Shown in pieces: positions 38,416-47,018 of a DNA stretch of 64,000 bases. The stretch spans positions 62,001 through 126,000 of the forward strand of contig CANJNI010000002.1 in NCBI GenBank assembly GCA_947475995.1. Direction: 5' to 3'. Positions within the stretch are counted from its first letter, which is position 1. The number at the start of each line of letters is the position of its first letter. Made by a program: the position numbers and the translations under genes. The notes beneath the pieces were generated by a model. The model made no database searches and was not told where the DNA came from. It saw only the letters and a list, made by a program, of their open reading frames with translations. The stretch is from Beijerinckiaceae bacterium (GTDB lineage Bacteria; Pseudomonadota; Alphaproteobacteria; Rhizobiales; Beijerinckiaceae).

Positions 38416-39327
38416 TTAACTGGCCCGGGCCGCAGTCTGTTCCGGACCGGAAAAGGCCACTATCCGATCATTGCCGCCAAGATCACGCCAGAGCCCCTCC
38501 GGCCGGAAACCGTGTCCAGTCATGATTTTGGTCACCGCCGGGGCTTGACCGGACCCTGTTTCGAAAACCACGACCGCGCGGGGCAGCATCCAGTCGCCAA
38601 GACGCATGGCAATCGATCTGTAGGCGTCAAGGCCGTCCACACCCCCATCGAGCGCCAGAATCGGATCATGCCGGTTCACTTCCGGGTCCAGAACCGGGAT
38701 GACTTCGCTTTCAATGTAGGGAGGGTTGGACGCGACGAGATCGAAACGTCCCGGAACAGCGTGCTCCCAGGAGCCCGCAATAACGTCCGCGCGACTGTCG
38801 AGACCGCACCGTGTCAGGTTGCGTCTTGCGGCCGCACAGGCATCGGGCGACGCGTCGAGGCCGACGCCGGTAGCGGCCGGAAACTCCTTCAGCAAGGCGC
38901 ACAGAATGGCGCCAGAACCGGTGCCCAGATCGATGATTCGCAGCGGATCATCGCGACGCTTGATCAGAAGCCGGACGGCCGCTTCCACCACCGTTTCGGT
39001 ATCGGCCCGGGGATCGAGCACCCCGGGAGCCACTTCGAGATCGAGCGACCAGAATCCTCGCCGTCCAATGATGCGACTCACCGGCTCACGTTCGAGACGG
39101 CGCGCCGCCATCTCTTCCAGCGATCGCGCCGAGCGTGCATCCAGCCTTCGCTCCGGATCACGCAGAAAGTCCAGCCGACCGACGCCGGCGGCGGCGCAAA
39201 CCAGCATGCGCGCCTCAGCCGCAAAATCCGTCGGCAAATGCATGAACAGACGCGTCAATATCCCGACGGCCTGACTGATCGAACAATCTGCCGGAAGGCG
39301 AAAGTTTGTCCGGCCATCCGCTTCCAT
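38416..39327 (-). CDS. prmC: Peptide chain release factor N5-glutamine methyltransferase
   Basis: A 303-residue SAM-dependent methyltransferase that modifies the GGQ glutamine of release factors. SAM motif I is IIDLGTGSGAILCALLKEFP and the catalytic motif is NPPYIESEVI. An N-terminal helical domain precedes them. The ATG at 39325-39327 shares its first base with the last base of the htpG stop (TGATG), so translation is coupled. prfA, the usual neighbour, is not present here. Confidence 0.93.
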   Translation of the reverse strand: MEADGRTNFRLPADCSISQAVGILTRLFMHLPTDFAAEARMLVCAAAGVGRLDFLRDPERRLDARSARSLEEMAARRLEREPVSRIIGRRGFWSLDLEVAPGVLDPRADTETVVEAAVRLLIKRRDDPLRIIDLGTGSGAILCALLKEFPAATGVGLDASPDACAAARRNLTRCGLDSRADVIAGSWEHAVPGRFDLVASNPPYIESEVIPVLDPEVNRHDPILALDGGVDGLDAYRSIAMRLGDWMLPRAVVVFETGSGQAPAVTKIMTGHGFRPEGLWRDLGGNDRIVAFSGPEQTAARAS

Positions 39328-41243
39328 CACCCTGCCGCCGCCTGCAGGACGCGGGTCAGGCGCGCCGAGAACGCGGCAGCATCTGCCAGCTTTTCGCCGT
39401 CCATAAGCCGCGCCTCGTCGTGCAGCAGCCAGGCTGAGTCTTCAATCAGCGCCTTGTCCCCGCCACTGGCAAGCTTCTCGGCAAGGCGCGCGACGAGAGC
39501 ATGGGTGGGATTGATCTCGAGGACCGGTTTGGAAATTGAACCTGCACGCCCGGCCTGCGCAAGAATCTGCTCAAGGCGACGATCGAGCGCCTTGTCTCCG
39601 GCGACCAGACAGGCCGCGCTGCTGGACAGGCGATCCGAGGGCCTGACATCCTCCACCACTTCCCCGAGCGTCTGCTTGATGAAAGCCAGCAGCGTTGCGA
39701 CTTCCGCTGAAGGCGCATCGGAGGATGGCGTGTCCTGACCTTCTGCGACCGGCACCAGTTTGATGTCTGCCGAGCCCTGGGTGACGGACTTGAGCGGCTT
39801 TCCGTCAAATTCGTTGACGGACTGAACCCAGAAAGCGTCGACCGGATCAGCAAGCAGCAACACTTCGATGCCGCGCGTCCGGAACCCTTCGAGTTGAGGG
39901 CTCGATGCCAGCGATTTCGAATTCTCGCCCGTCAGATAATAGATGGCCGTCTGATTTGGCCGGAGATCCTTCACATAGTCGGTGAGCGAGCGGTCGCCGC
40001 CAGAATGTTTCGAGGTGGTGAAACGCGCAATCTTGAGAAGCTGTTCGCGGCGCTCGAAATCCTCGTAAAGACCTTCCTTGATGACCGCGCCGAAATTTTC
40101 CCAGATTTTCGCAAAGCTGTCCGGGTCCGACTCCGCCTTTCGGCCGAGTTCCTGCAAAAGCCGGTTGATGATCGCCTTCCGGATCGCAGTGAACACGGGG
40201 CTCTGCTGAATCATCTCGCGGGAAACGTTCAGCGGCAGGTCGGCCGAATCGACCACGAGACGGAAGAATCTCAGCCAGCCAGGCAACAGATCGCTGTCGG
40301 CCGAAATCAGGACGCTGCGTACATAAAGTTTCGCGCGGCCTTTCCGCTCCGGCTCGAACAGATCCATCGGGCGTGAGCCGGGCACGAAAGCCAGGACGGT
40401 GTATTCATAGCGGCCTTCGGCCCGCCAGTGCACTGTCATGGCCGGTTCGTCAAACTGGCCCGCAAGTCCGCGATAGAATTCCGTGTAGGCCGCTTCGTCG
40501 ATCTCGCTCCTGGGCTTCGTCCACAGCGCCGCGCCCTCGGTGATCTTTCGAGGGTCCTGATCGGGCGCATCCTTCAATTCGACCGGCACCGCCACAGCGC
40601 CTGAATGCTCCTTGATGATCGTCTGCAAACGCCAGGATTCAAGATAATCCTGCGATTCGGCGTTCAGGTGAAGAATGACGCGGGTGCCTCGGGCAGGAGC
40701 CCTGTCTGCATCAAGTGGCGCAATCGAATAGGCGCCCTTTCCGTGGGACGACCAGAGCCAGGCTTCATCGGAACCGGCGCGGCGCGTTTCCACGTCCACC
40801 TTTTCGGCGACCATGAATGCCGAATAGAAGCCGATGCCGAACTGCCCGATCAGTGTGCCGCTCTGCCCGTTGCCGCCATCGGCTTCGCGATCTTCCTTGG
40901 GAGAGTCCTGTCCGAGCCTCTCCAGGAAGGCACGGGTGCCGGAATTGGCGATCGTGCCAAGCGCGAGGATGAGATCGTCGCGCGTCATCCCGATGCCGTT
41001 GTCCGTGATGGTCAGCGTTTTGGCCGGCTTGTCGATCTCGATCCGAATCACGGAAGCGGCATCATCCCGGACGAGACCGGGATTCGACAGCGATTCGTAC
41101 CTGAGTTTCTCGCAGGCGTCCGCCGCGTTGGAAATGAGTTCCCTGAGAAAGATGTCACGGTCCGAATAGATCGAATGGACCATGAGATGGAGCAGGCGCG
41201 AAACGTCAGCCTGAAACGCATGGGTGTCTGTTCCGCTCGTCAC
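39327..41243 (-). CDS. htpG: Chaperone HtpG (Hsp90)
   Basis: A 638-residue bacterial Hsp90. The N-terminal ATPase has ELISNAADACEKLRY, TDNGIGMTRDD and GQFGIGFYSAFMVAEKV. The middle and C-terminal dimerisation domains follow. The frame is open farther upstream, but the GTG at 41241-41243 is the best start: ACGGAGAA lies 8-9 bp before it, it begins VTSGTDTHAFQADVSRLL like other HtpG proteins, and a sigma-32-like promoter ends at 41300. Longer versions would start upstream of the promoter. prmC is coupled downstream. Confidence 0.95.
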   Translation of the reverse strand: MTSGTDTHAFQADVSRLLHLMVHSIYSDRDIFLRELISNAADACEKLRYESLSNPGLVRDDAASVIRIEIDKPAKTLTITDNGIGMTRDDLILALGTIANSGTRAFLERLGQDSPKEDREADGGNGQSGTLIGQFGIGFYSAFMVAEKVDVETRRAGSDEAWLWSSHGKGAYSIAPLDADRAPARGTRVILHLNAESQDYLESWRLQTIIKEHSGAVAVPVELKDAPDQDPRKITEGAALWTKPRSEIDEAAYTEFYRGLAGQFDEPAMTVHWRAEGRYEYTVLAFVPGSRPMDLFEPERKGRAKLYVRSVLISADSDLLPGWLRFFRLVVDSADLPLNVSREMIQQSPVFTAIRKAIINRLLQELGRKAESDPDSFAKIWENFGAVIKEGLYEDFERREQLLKIARFTTSKHSGGDRSLTDYVKDLRPNQTAIYYLTGENSKSLASSPQLEGFRTRGIEVLLLADPVDAFWVQSVNEFDGKPLKSVTQGSADIKLVPVAEGQDTPSSDAPSAEVATLLAFIKQTLGEVVEDVRPSDRLSSSAACLVAGDKALDRRLEQILAQAGRAGSISKPVLEINPTHALVARLAEKLASGGDKALIEDSAWLLHDEARLMDGEKLADAAAFSARLTRVLQAAAG

Positions 41244-41299
41244 GAACAGCTTCTCCGTCTGATTGAAGGCGATATCGGCCCCCTGGCCGCACGGCGCTG

Positions 41300-41328
41300 A
41301 TATCGCGGCGACCCCTGCCAGTTTCAAG
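41300..41328 (-). promoter_or_regulatory. Heat-shock (sigma-32/RpoH) promoter of htpG
   Basis: On the minus strand CTTGAAA (41322-41328) matches the RpoH -35 exactly. After 14 bp comes CGCGATAT (41300-41307), matching CCCCATNT at six of eight positions. The predicted start of transcription, near 41293, is 50 bp before the chosen GTG. Confidence 0.65.
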
Positions 41329-41343
41329 GAGTGCTGAAAACAC

Positions 41344-41378
41344 AAAAAAAGGGCCGGTGAAGAAAGCTTCACCGGCCC
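41344..41378 (-). terminator. Strong minus-strand terminator upstream of htpG
   Basis: A perfect 12-bp stem, GGGCCGGTGAAG (41351-41362) and CTTCACCGGCCC (41367-41378), has a 4-nt loop. On the minus strand seven T residues follow (41344-41350). It lies upstream of the htpG promoter and no recognised minus-strand gene ends nearby, so it must end some other transcript. Confidence 0.8.
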
Positions 41379-41480
41379 GTTGCTCGGATCCTTGCGGAAA
41401 TCCCGGCGGCCCGACGTCCTGGGGGGCTGGGGGGCTGACGAAAACCAGTAGGCCGTCCAGCCGGGTTCACGAGGCAACTG
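41344..41480 (-). ncRNA. Candidate structured small RNA
   Basis: Between the htpG promoter and the DUF2794 gene, the minus strand carries a strong intrinsic terminator but no gene that needs it. Upstream of the terminator are nested inverted repeats: 41461-41465 with 41402-41406 (CCCGG/CCGGG) and 41451-41455 with 41407-41411 (CGGCC/GGCCG), leaving a 5-nt bulge. This fits a short structured transcript. The 5' end is a guess and no convincing promoter was found. It could alternatively be a terminator for read-through from the BI-1 gene. The rest of the gene-free stretch 41244-41614 holds only the htpG promoter. Confidence 0.4.
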
Positions 41481-41614
41481 ATGCTTTATTGCTTTTGAAC
41501 AGGGCGCGAATTCATTGGGATCAGGGCAAAAATGTGAAATCGCCAAGCCGTGCGTCGCGACGGCTTGTGCCGTTTCGAGTCTTCGCGCACCATGCGTCTG
41601 CACGGGAGAAAACC

Positions 41615-42010
41615 TTGGACCTGACCGGCCGCAACGGCGCATCCGTAACAGACCTCTCGACCCACAGACGCCGGCAGGAGAGCCAGCCCTCGACGCCGCC
41701 TCGGCCTGCGCCGGCAGTCATCAGCTTCAACCGGCGCGAACTGCAGGACATTCTCGGTGTCTACGGGCGGCAGGTGGCGGCGGGAGAGTGGCGGGACTAT
41801 GCGATCGACTTCACCCCCGCAAAGGCGGTCTTCTCAATCTACCGACGCACCTCCGAAGTACCGCTCTTCAGGGTCGAAAAGGACCCGCGCCTGGCGCAGA
41901 AGCAAGGCGCCTATTCGGTGGTGGCGGCTTCGGGTCTGGTGATGAAGCGCGGGAACGATCTTCAGCGCGTGCTGGCAGTTCTCGAAAAGCCGGTAAAACT
42001 CGTCTACTGA
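41615..42010 (+). CDS. DUF2794 domain protein
   Basis: A 131-residue alphaproteobacterial protein of unknown function. The conserved part is VISFNRRELQDILGVYGRQVAAGEWRDYAIDF...FSIYRRTSEVPLFRVEKDP and LVMKRGNDLQRVLAVLEKPVKLV, filling the C-terminal 100 residues. TTG at 41615 was chosen because GGGAG lies 6 bp upstream; a GTG at 41534 is an alternative giving 159 residues. It converges on the BI-1 gene, with a terminator hairpin between them. Confidence 0.78.
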   Translation: MDLTGRNGASVTDLSTHRRRQESQPSTPPRPAPAVISFNRRELQDILGVYGRQVAAGEWRDYAIDFTPAKAVFSIYRRTSEVPLFRVEKDPRLAQKQGAYSVVAASGLVMKRGNDLQRVLAVLEKPVKLVY

Positions 42011-42038
42011 AACGAAAAGGCCCGCCTTCCGGCGGGCC
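42011..42038 (-). terminator. Rho-independent terminator of the BI-1 family gene
   Basis: An 8-bp stem, GGCCCGCC (42019-42026) and GGCGGGCC (42031-42038), with loop TTCC. On the minus strand it is followed by TTTTCGTT. It lies 23 bp after the BI-1 gene stop and beside the DUF2794 stop, and may serve both strands. Confidence 0.75.
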
Positions 42039-42061
42039 CTCGCAAGTAAATTCCCGATCGC

Positions 42062-42832
42062 TTACTGGTTGCGGGACCCGGTGAGATTGAGCAGCGACGT
42101 GAAGATGTTGATGAAGTCGAGATAGAGCATCAGCGCGCCGTTCACGGACTTCTTGGTGGCAACTTCGTAGTCGTCGTTCGCGTAAAACATCTCCTTGATC
42201 GCCTGCGTGTCCCAGGCGGTCAGACCGGCGAAGATCAGTACGGACAGGCACGACAGGCCGAACTGCATCGCAGAACTCTGGATGAACAGGTTCACCAGGC
42301 TCGCAATGACCAGGCCGATCAGACCCATCACCAGGAAGGACCCGAAGGCCGAGAGATCACGCTTCGTCGTATAGCCATAGAGGCTCAGACCCGCAAAAGC
42401 CGCCGACGTGATGAAGAAGGCCCGCGTGACCGACGTGCCGGTGTAAACCAGCAGGATCGACGAAAGCGACAGACCCATCACGGCCGCGAAGGCGAAGAAC
42501 ATCGTGCGCGCGGATGCGGCCGTCATCCGGTCGATCCGGAAGGAGATGAAGAACACGAATGCCAGCGGTGCGAGCATCACCACCCAGCGCAGCGGGCTTT
42601 GGTAGATCGCCTGTCCAAAACCCGTCAGGGCCATCTGGCCGGTGGCGGTCGTGGTCACGGCAAGCATGTTCGTGCCGAGCGCCGCAAGACCGGTGATCGC
42701 GAGGCCCAGCACCATGTTGTTGTAGACGCCGAGCATGTAAGCGCGCAGGCCCTGGTCAATCTCGGCGGAGCCGGCCCGGGCGACGCCCGCACCCCAGCGG
42801 GCAGCGGTGGCGTTGCGGTCGAAGTCGGACAT
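42062..42832 (-). CDS. Bax inhibitor-1/YccA family membrane protein
   Basis: A 256-residue protein with seven hydrophobic helices of the BI-1 (TMBIM, UPF0005) family. ITGLAALGTNMLAV, SSILLVYTGTSVTRAFFITSAAFAGLSLYGYTTKRDLS and the C-terminal LTAWDTQAIKEMFY...LYLDFINIFTSLLNL are characteristic. Members include pH-sensitive calcium leak channels and YccA, which modulates the FtsH protease. A 133-bp gap to the upstream ABC permease suggests its own promoter. Confidence 0.92.
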   Translation of the reverse strand: MSDFDRNATAARWGAGVARAGSAEIDQGLRAYMLGVYNNMVLGLAITGLAALGTNMLAVTTTATGQMALTGFGQAIYQSPLRWVVMLAPLAFVFFISFRIDRMTAASARTMFFAFAAVMGLSLSSILLVYTGTSVTRAFFITSAAFAGLSLYGYTTKRDLSAFGSFLVMGLIGLVIASLVNLFIQSSAMQFGLSCLSVLIFAGLTAWDTQAIKEMFYANDDYEVATKKSVNGALMLYLDFINIFTSLLNLTGSRNQ

Positions 42833-42965
42833 GAGTTTCCTCTCAGAATGGTCTGGATGGAGTCCAGTTGCCGGACTTGCCGATGCGGCAGGCTTTCCGA
42901 CGCATGAAATATGGAGCGAGTTTCCCCGCTCTACAAGGGCAGTGATGCGGCAGCTTGCCGCAGCC

Positions 42966-45551
42966 TTAAAGGCTTCTCAAGCGCCGTGCAGGTTTTTGAC
43001 CCAATACCCGCCAGGTTCCCAAAAGCCCCAGACCCACCGTGACGAGCAGAGCCGTCGAGGCGGCCCCGAAGGCCGAACCCCAGAGCCATACGAATCCTTC
43101 CAGCCGCATGATCCGGGTCACAATGAAGGCTGCCGCCGCGCCGCCCGCCAGAATGCCGAATATGGCGGTCGCGACTCCCAGCAGAGAATATTCGATCACG
43201 AGCGCCGTCAGGAGACGCATGCGCGTCGCGCCAAGCGTCTTGAGGATCACAGAATCATAGATTCGCGCGTTCTGCCCTGCCGCCAGAGCGCCGGCCAGCA
43301 CAAGAACCGAAGCCGCTATGGCGATACTGGCCGCCGCCCGGATGGCGAAAGCCAGCTGGTCCATGACGCTGTTCAGCGCTTCAAGCGCGTCCTTGACCCG
43401 CACGGTGGTGACGGCCGGGAACGTGTTCGCCACATCCTTTAGAAGAGAGATTTCGCGCTCGGCAGGAGTGCCGGCCGGAAAGGCCGCTGTCGCCAGATGG
43501 GTATGTGGCGCACCCACGAAAGTGTTCGGCGAGAAGACGAACACGAAATTGATTCCCAGCGAACGCCAGTTGACCTTGCGGAGATTGGCGACTGTCGCGG
43601 TGATGTTGCGGCCCAGCACGTTGACCGTGATTGTATCGCCGACCTTGATCCCTAGGCCCCGTGCGGCGTCCGCCTCGACGGAGACGAGCGGCTGACCCTT
43701 ATGGTCGCCAGCCCACCACGCCCCTTCCACCAGCACGGAACCGTCCGGCAGATTGGTCGCGTAGGTGATGCCCCGATCTCCCTCCAGAACCCAGGCGGCT
43801 TCGCGGCTCGCCTTGATGTTTTCCGCCGGAGTATCGTTAAGGCGCACGAACCGGCCCCGCATCATCGGAACCCGCTCCAGCTTCGCTTCGGGTGCACGGT
43901 CATGCACATAAGCGTCAAAGGCTTGAGCCTGACTGTTCTGGATATCGACGAAGAAGAAGCTGGGTGTCGTGCCGGGCAACGTATTTGAGATTTGCTGGCG
44001 AATGTTCCCATCAACCATGGTCAGGGTGACCAGGAGCGCGAGTCCAAGTCCCAGCGACAGAACCACGGCCGGCGTCAGCGCGCCCGGTCGATGGATGTTG
44101 CCAATCGCGAGACGCAGTTCCGTGATGCGCGAACGCGGCGCGCGCCGAGCCGCCCACATGATCGCAAAGCTGATCAGGCGAAGGCCGATAAAGGCCAGTG
44201 ACGTGCCGATGACGTAATACACGACCAGACGCCTCTCCGACGCGAAACCGATGATGGCCGCCATCAGGGCTGAGGCGGCGATCAGGGTCGCCACAACATA
44301 ACGGCGGCGTGGCCGCGTGACGCCGGGATCGACCTGATCGCGAAAGAGCGCCGAGACGGGCACGTCATGCGCCCGGCCGAGCGGCAGAAGCGAGAATGCC
44401 GTTGCGGTGAGGAACCCATAGGCTGCGCCTGTCAGCATCTGCGAGGGATAGACATGGGGCTCCAGCGGAAACGGCAGCAGCGATCCGAGGACGCCAGCCA
44501 CCAGAAAAGGGATCATGCCGCCGATCAGCACCCCGATGGCGATCCCCATCGCGGTCACCAGCAGGACCTGCAACAAGGCGGAACCGAAAACCCACTGGCC
44601 TGTCGCGCCCAGCGCCTTGAGCGTTCCAAAATCAGCGTTTCTGCGCTCGATGAAAGCCCGCACGGCATTTGCAACCCCGACCCCTCCAACCATGAGGGCA
44701 GTCAACCCGACGAGCGTGAGAAACTGGGTGACGTAGCCAAGGTTGCGGGCGAACTGGGGTGACACGTTCTGCCGAGTGCGCGACTCCCAGCCGATATCCG
44801 GAAAAGCCTTGTCGGCAAGCTCGACAAATGCGTCGGCTTCGGCGGGCGTTGCGGGATTGCCATTCACTTCCGGCAAAATAGCCCGGTAGACCCAGCGCAC
44901 GAGCGATCCGGGCATGATGAGACCCGATTCGCGCAAACCGTCCTGCAGCATCAACACACGCGGGCCAAACCCGATTCCCGCCGCGAGCTTGTCGGGTTCG
45001 GCGAGAAGCGTTGCGCGCAGCTCGAAGGCCTTTTCGCCAATCAAGATACGGTCGCCGGTCTTCAATGAAAGACGCGCGGAAAGTGTCGAGTCCGCTGCGA
45101 TCCCGAACACGCCGTTGCGCGGCTCGAGGGCAGCTTTCAGAGACATCTCCGGTTCAAGCGACACTTCGCCCATGACCGGATAGGCCGAATCGACAGCTTT
45201 GATTTCAACAAGAGCCGATGTTCCATCCTCGCGCCGGGACATCGCCCGCAGGGTCGCAATGGTCGAAAGCTGAGCGCGCGCCTCCAGCCAGGATCGTTCA
45301 TCCTGCCCGAGTTCACGATGCATCAACGCAAACGAAGCATCGCCTCCAAGGAAGCGACGACTTTCTCGGCTGACACCGTCCGACAACGAACGCGATACCG
45401 AGCCGACGCCCACGATGGCGATGACGCCGAGAGCGATGCAGGCGAGAAAAATCCTGAATCCCGCAAGCCCGCCGCGCAGATCGCGCCACGCGAGTCGCAC
45501 CGCGAGCCGCCAGCCCGACTTGGAAGATACCGATCCGGTCCCTGCGCTCAT
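42966..45551 (-). CDS. ABC transporter permease, FtsX-like (YbbP type)
   Basis: An 861-residue permease with about ten membrane segments and two FtsX-like blocks (near residues 260-400 and 730-855), separated by a large extracytoplasmic region. This is the YbbP/MacB-like topology of mechanotransmission or lipid/lipoprotein-handling ABC systems. It overlaps the ATPase gene by 4 bp (ATGA). In E. coli, ybbA-ybbP lies beside tesA, and here a tesA-like esterase is likewise divergent next to the ATPase gene, supporting the YbbAP assignment. The cargo is unknown. Confidence 0.9.
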   Translation of the reverse strand: MSAGTGSVSSKSGWRLAVRLAWRDLRGGLAGFRIFLACIALGVIAIVGVGSVSRSLSDGVSRESRRFLGGDASFALMHRELGQDERSWLEARAQLSTIATLRAMSRREDGTSALVEIKAVDSAYPVMGEVSLEPEMSLKAALEPRNGVFGIAADSTLSARLSLKTGDRILIGEKAFELRATLLAEPDKLAAGIGFGPRVLMLQDGLRESGLIMPGSLVRWVYRAILPEVNGNPATPAEADAFVELADKAFPDIGWESRTRQNVSPQFARNLGYVTQFLTLVGLTALMVGGVGVANAVRAFIERRNADFGTLKALGATGQWVFGSALLQVLLVTAMGIAIGVLIGGMIPFLVAGVLGSLLPFPLEPHVYPSQMLTGAAYGFLTATAFSLLPLGRAHDVPVSALFRDQVDPGVTRPRRRYVVATLIAASALMAAIIGFASERRLVVYYVIGTSLAFIGLRLISFAIMWAARRAPRSRITELRLAIGNIHRPGALTPAVVLSLGLGLALLVTLTMVDGNIRQQISNTLPGTTPSFFFVDIQNSQAQAFDAYVHDRAPEAKLERVPMMRGRFVRLNDTPAENIKASREAAWVLEGDRGITYATNLPDGSVLVEGAWWAGDHKGQPLVSVEADAARGLGIKVGDTITVNVLGRNITATVANLRKVNWRSLGINFVFVFSPNTFVGAPHTHLATAAFPAGTPAEREISLLKDVANTFPAVTTVRVKDALEALNSVMDQLAFAIRAAASIAIAASVLVLAGALAAGQNARIYDSVILKTLGATRMRLLTALVIEYSLLGVATAIFGILAGGAAAAFIVTRIMRLEGFVWLWGSAFGAASTALLVTVGLGLLGTWRVLGQKPARRLRSL

Positions 45552-46252
45552 TGGGCCGCCTGCGAAAGCGTCCGCGAGCTTTCACGTTCAATCAGGCCTG
45601 ACTTGAGGTGAATGGTGCGGTCGCACTGCGCAGCCAGACCAGCGTCATGCGTCACCAGAACGAGGGTAGCGCCCTTCTCGCGCTGGAGCCGGAAGATCAT
45701 GTCCACAATGTCGCGGCCTGTATCGGAATCGAGATTGCCGGTCGGCTCGTCGGCGATCAGCAACGCCGGATTCGGGGCCAGGGCCCGGGCCAGCGCGACG
45801 CGCTGCTGTTCGCCGCCGGACAATTGCGCCGGATAGTGCGATTCGCGCGCCCCGAGCCCTACGGCCTTGAGCTCCGCGCGAGCGCGCTCGAAAGCATCGG
45901 GCGCTCCGGCAAGTTCAAGCGGAACGGCGACATTCTCCAGCGCCGTCATGGTCGGGATCAGATGAAAGGACTGAAACACGATACCGACCCGCGAACCGCG
46001 AAATTTCGCGAGTTCGTCCTCGTTCATGTCATCAAGCTTGATGCCGTCGATCGCTACTGACCCGGAATCAGGTCTCTCCAAACCCGCTATGGTCATCAAC
46101 AAAGTCGACTTTCCAGAGCCCGACGGGCCCACGAGACCAACGGCTTTGCCCCTGGCGATTTCAAGCGACACCCCTTTCAGGATATGAACCCGGGCAGCGC
46201 CCCGGCCCAGACTGAGATGAACGCCCTTCACTTCAATGGCCGCAGCCACCAT
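45548..46252 (-). CDS. ABC transporter ATP-binding protein (YbbA type)
   Basis: A 234-residue ABC ATPase with Walker A GPSGSGKST, Q-loop VFQSFHLIPTMTALENV, signature LSGGEQQR, Walker B LLIADEPTGNLD and H-loop THD. It belongs to the LolD/MacB-like group. It is translationally coupled to the YbbP-like permease. The ATG at 46250-46252 begins MVAAAIEVKGV; a longer start at 46285 would touch the divergent esterase region. Confidence 0.92.
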   Translation of the reverse strand: MVAAAIEVKGVHLSLGRGAARVHILKGVSLEIARGKAVGLVGPSGSGKSTLLMTIAGLERPDSGSVAIDGIKLDDMNEDELAKFRGSRVGIVFQSFHLIPTMTALENVAVPLELAGAPDAFERARAELKAVGLGARESHYPAQLSGGEQQRVALARALAPNPALLIADEPTGNLDSDTGRDIVDMIFRLQREKGATLVLVTHDAGLAAQCDRTIHLKSGLIERESSRTLSQAAQ

Positions 46253-46323
46253 GTCTGATCCTTGCCCGCAAAGGCCTTGGGGCAATGACTGCCTCGAGGC
46301 TCAGCCATTCATATGGGGATGAA

Positions 46324-47004
46324 ATGGATTTCGTCCAATCGCGATTGCCCGCTTCGTTTCTTGCTCTCGTCTTGGTGATCGTGGGCTTAATGTCAGCCGA
46401 AACGGCTTTGGCTCGAAAGGCGGGCGATCCCGTCCGTATCGTGGCGCTCGGAGACAGCCTGACCGCCGGCTATGGCCTTCCGGCCAGCGCGGCGTTCCCG
46501 GTTCTGCTCGAAGCAGCGCTGAAGGGGGCGGGCGAAAATGTCATTGTCGATAATGCGGGCGTGTCCGGGGACACTACATCAGGCGGGCTGGAACGGCTCG
46601 ACTGGGCTGCGCCCGAGGGTGTCGACGCGGTCATTGTGGAGCTTGGCGCCAACGACATGTTGCGCGGGCTGTCGCCAGATATTCCGCGGAAAAATCTCGA
46701 CGAAATCCTGACGCGGCTCAACCGGAAAGGCGTCGCGATTCTTCTGGCAGGAATGCTGGCGACTCCAAATCTGGGTCCAGATTACGCAGCGGCTTTCAAT
46801 TCGATCTATCCAGACCTTGCGAAGAAGCACGGCGCCTTGCTCTATCCGTTCTTCTTCGCGGGGCTTGGCGGCGATGTGTCGCTGCTGCAGAAGGATGGCC
46901 TGCATCCCACCAGGGCGGGAGTCGAAAAGATCGTCGCAGATATTCTCCCAAGCGTTCGTGAGCTGATCGCCAAAGTGCGGTTGAAAGACACCGTCGCGCG
47001 CTGA
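46324..47004 (+). CDS. tesA: SGNH/GDSL esterase (TesA-like arylesterase)
   Basis: A 226-residue exported hydrolase with a signal peptide (residues ~1-30, ending near ETALARK). The four SGNH blocks are visible: GDSLTAGYG (Ser), NAGVSGDTTSGGLERL (Gly), ELGANDMLRG (Asn) and DGLHPTRAG (Asp/His). It resembles E. coli TesA, a periplasmic thioesterase/protease I/lysophospholipase. It is divergent from the YbbAP-like ABC genes, as in enterobacteria. thpR follows after 14 bp. Confidence 0.9.
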   Translation: MDFVQSRLPASFLALVLVIVGLMSAETALARKAGDPVRIVALGDSLTAGYGLPASAAFPVLLEAALKGAGENVIVDNAGVSGDTTSGGLERLDWAAPEGVDAVIVELGANDMLRGLSPDIPRKNLDEILTRLNRKGVAILLAGMLATPNLGPDYAAAFNSIYPDLAKKHGALLYPFFFAGLGGDVSLLQKDGLHPTRAGVEKIVADILPSVRELIAKVRLKDTVAR

Positions 47005-47018
47005 CAAGGAGAGGTTCC

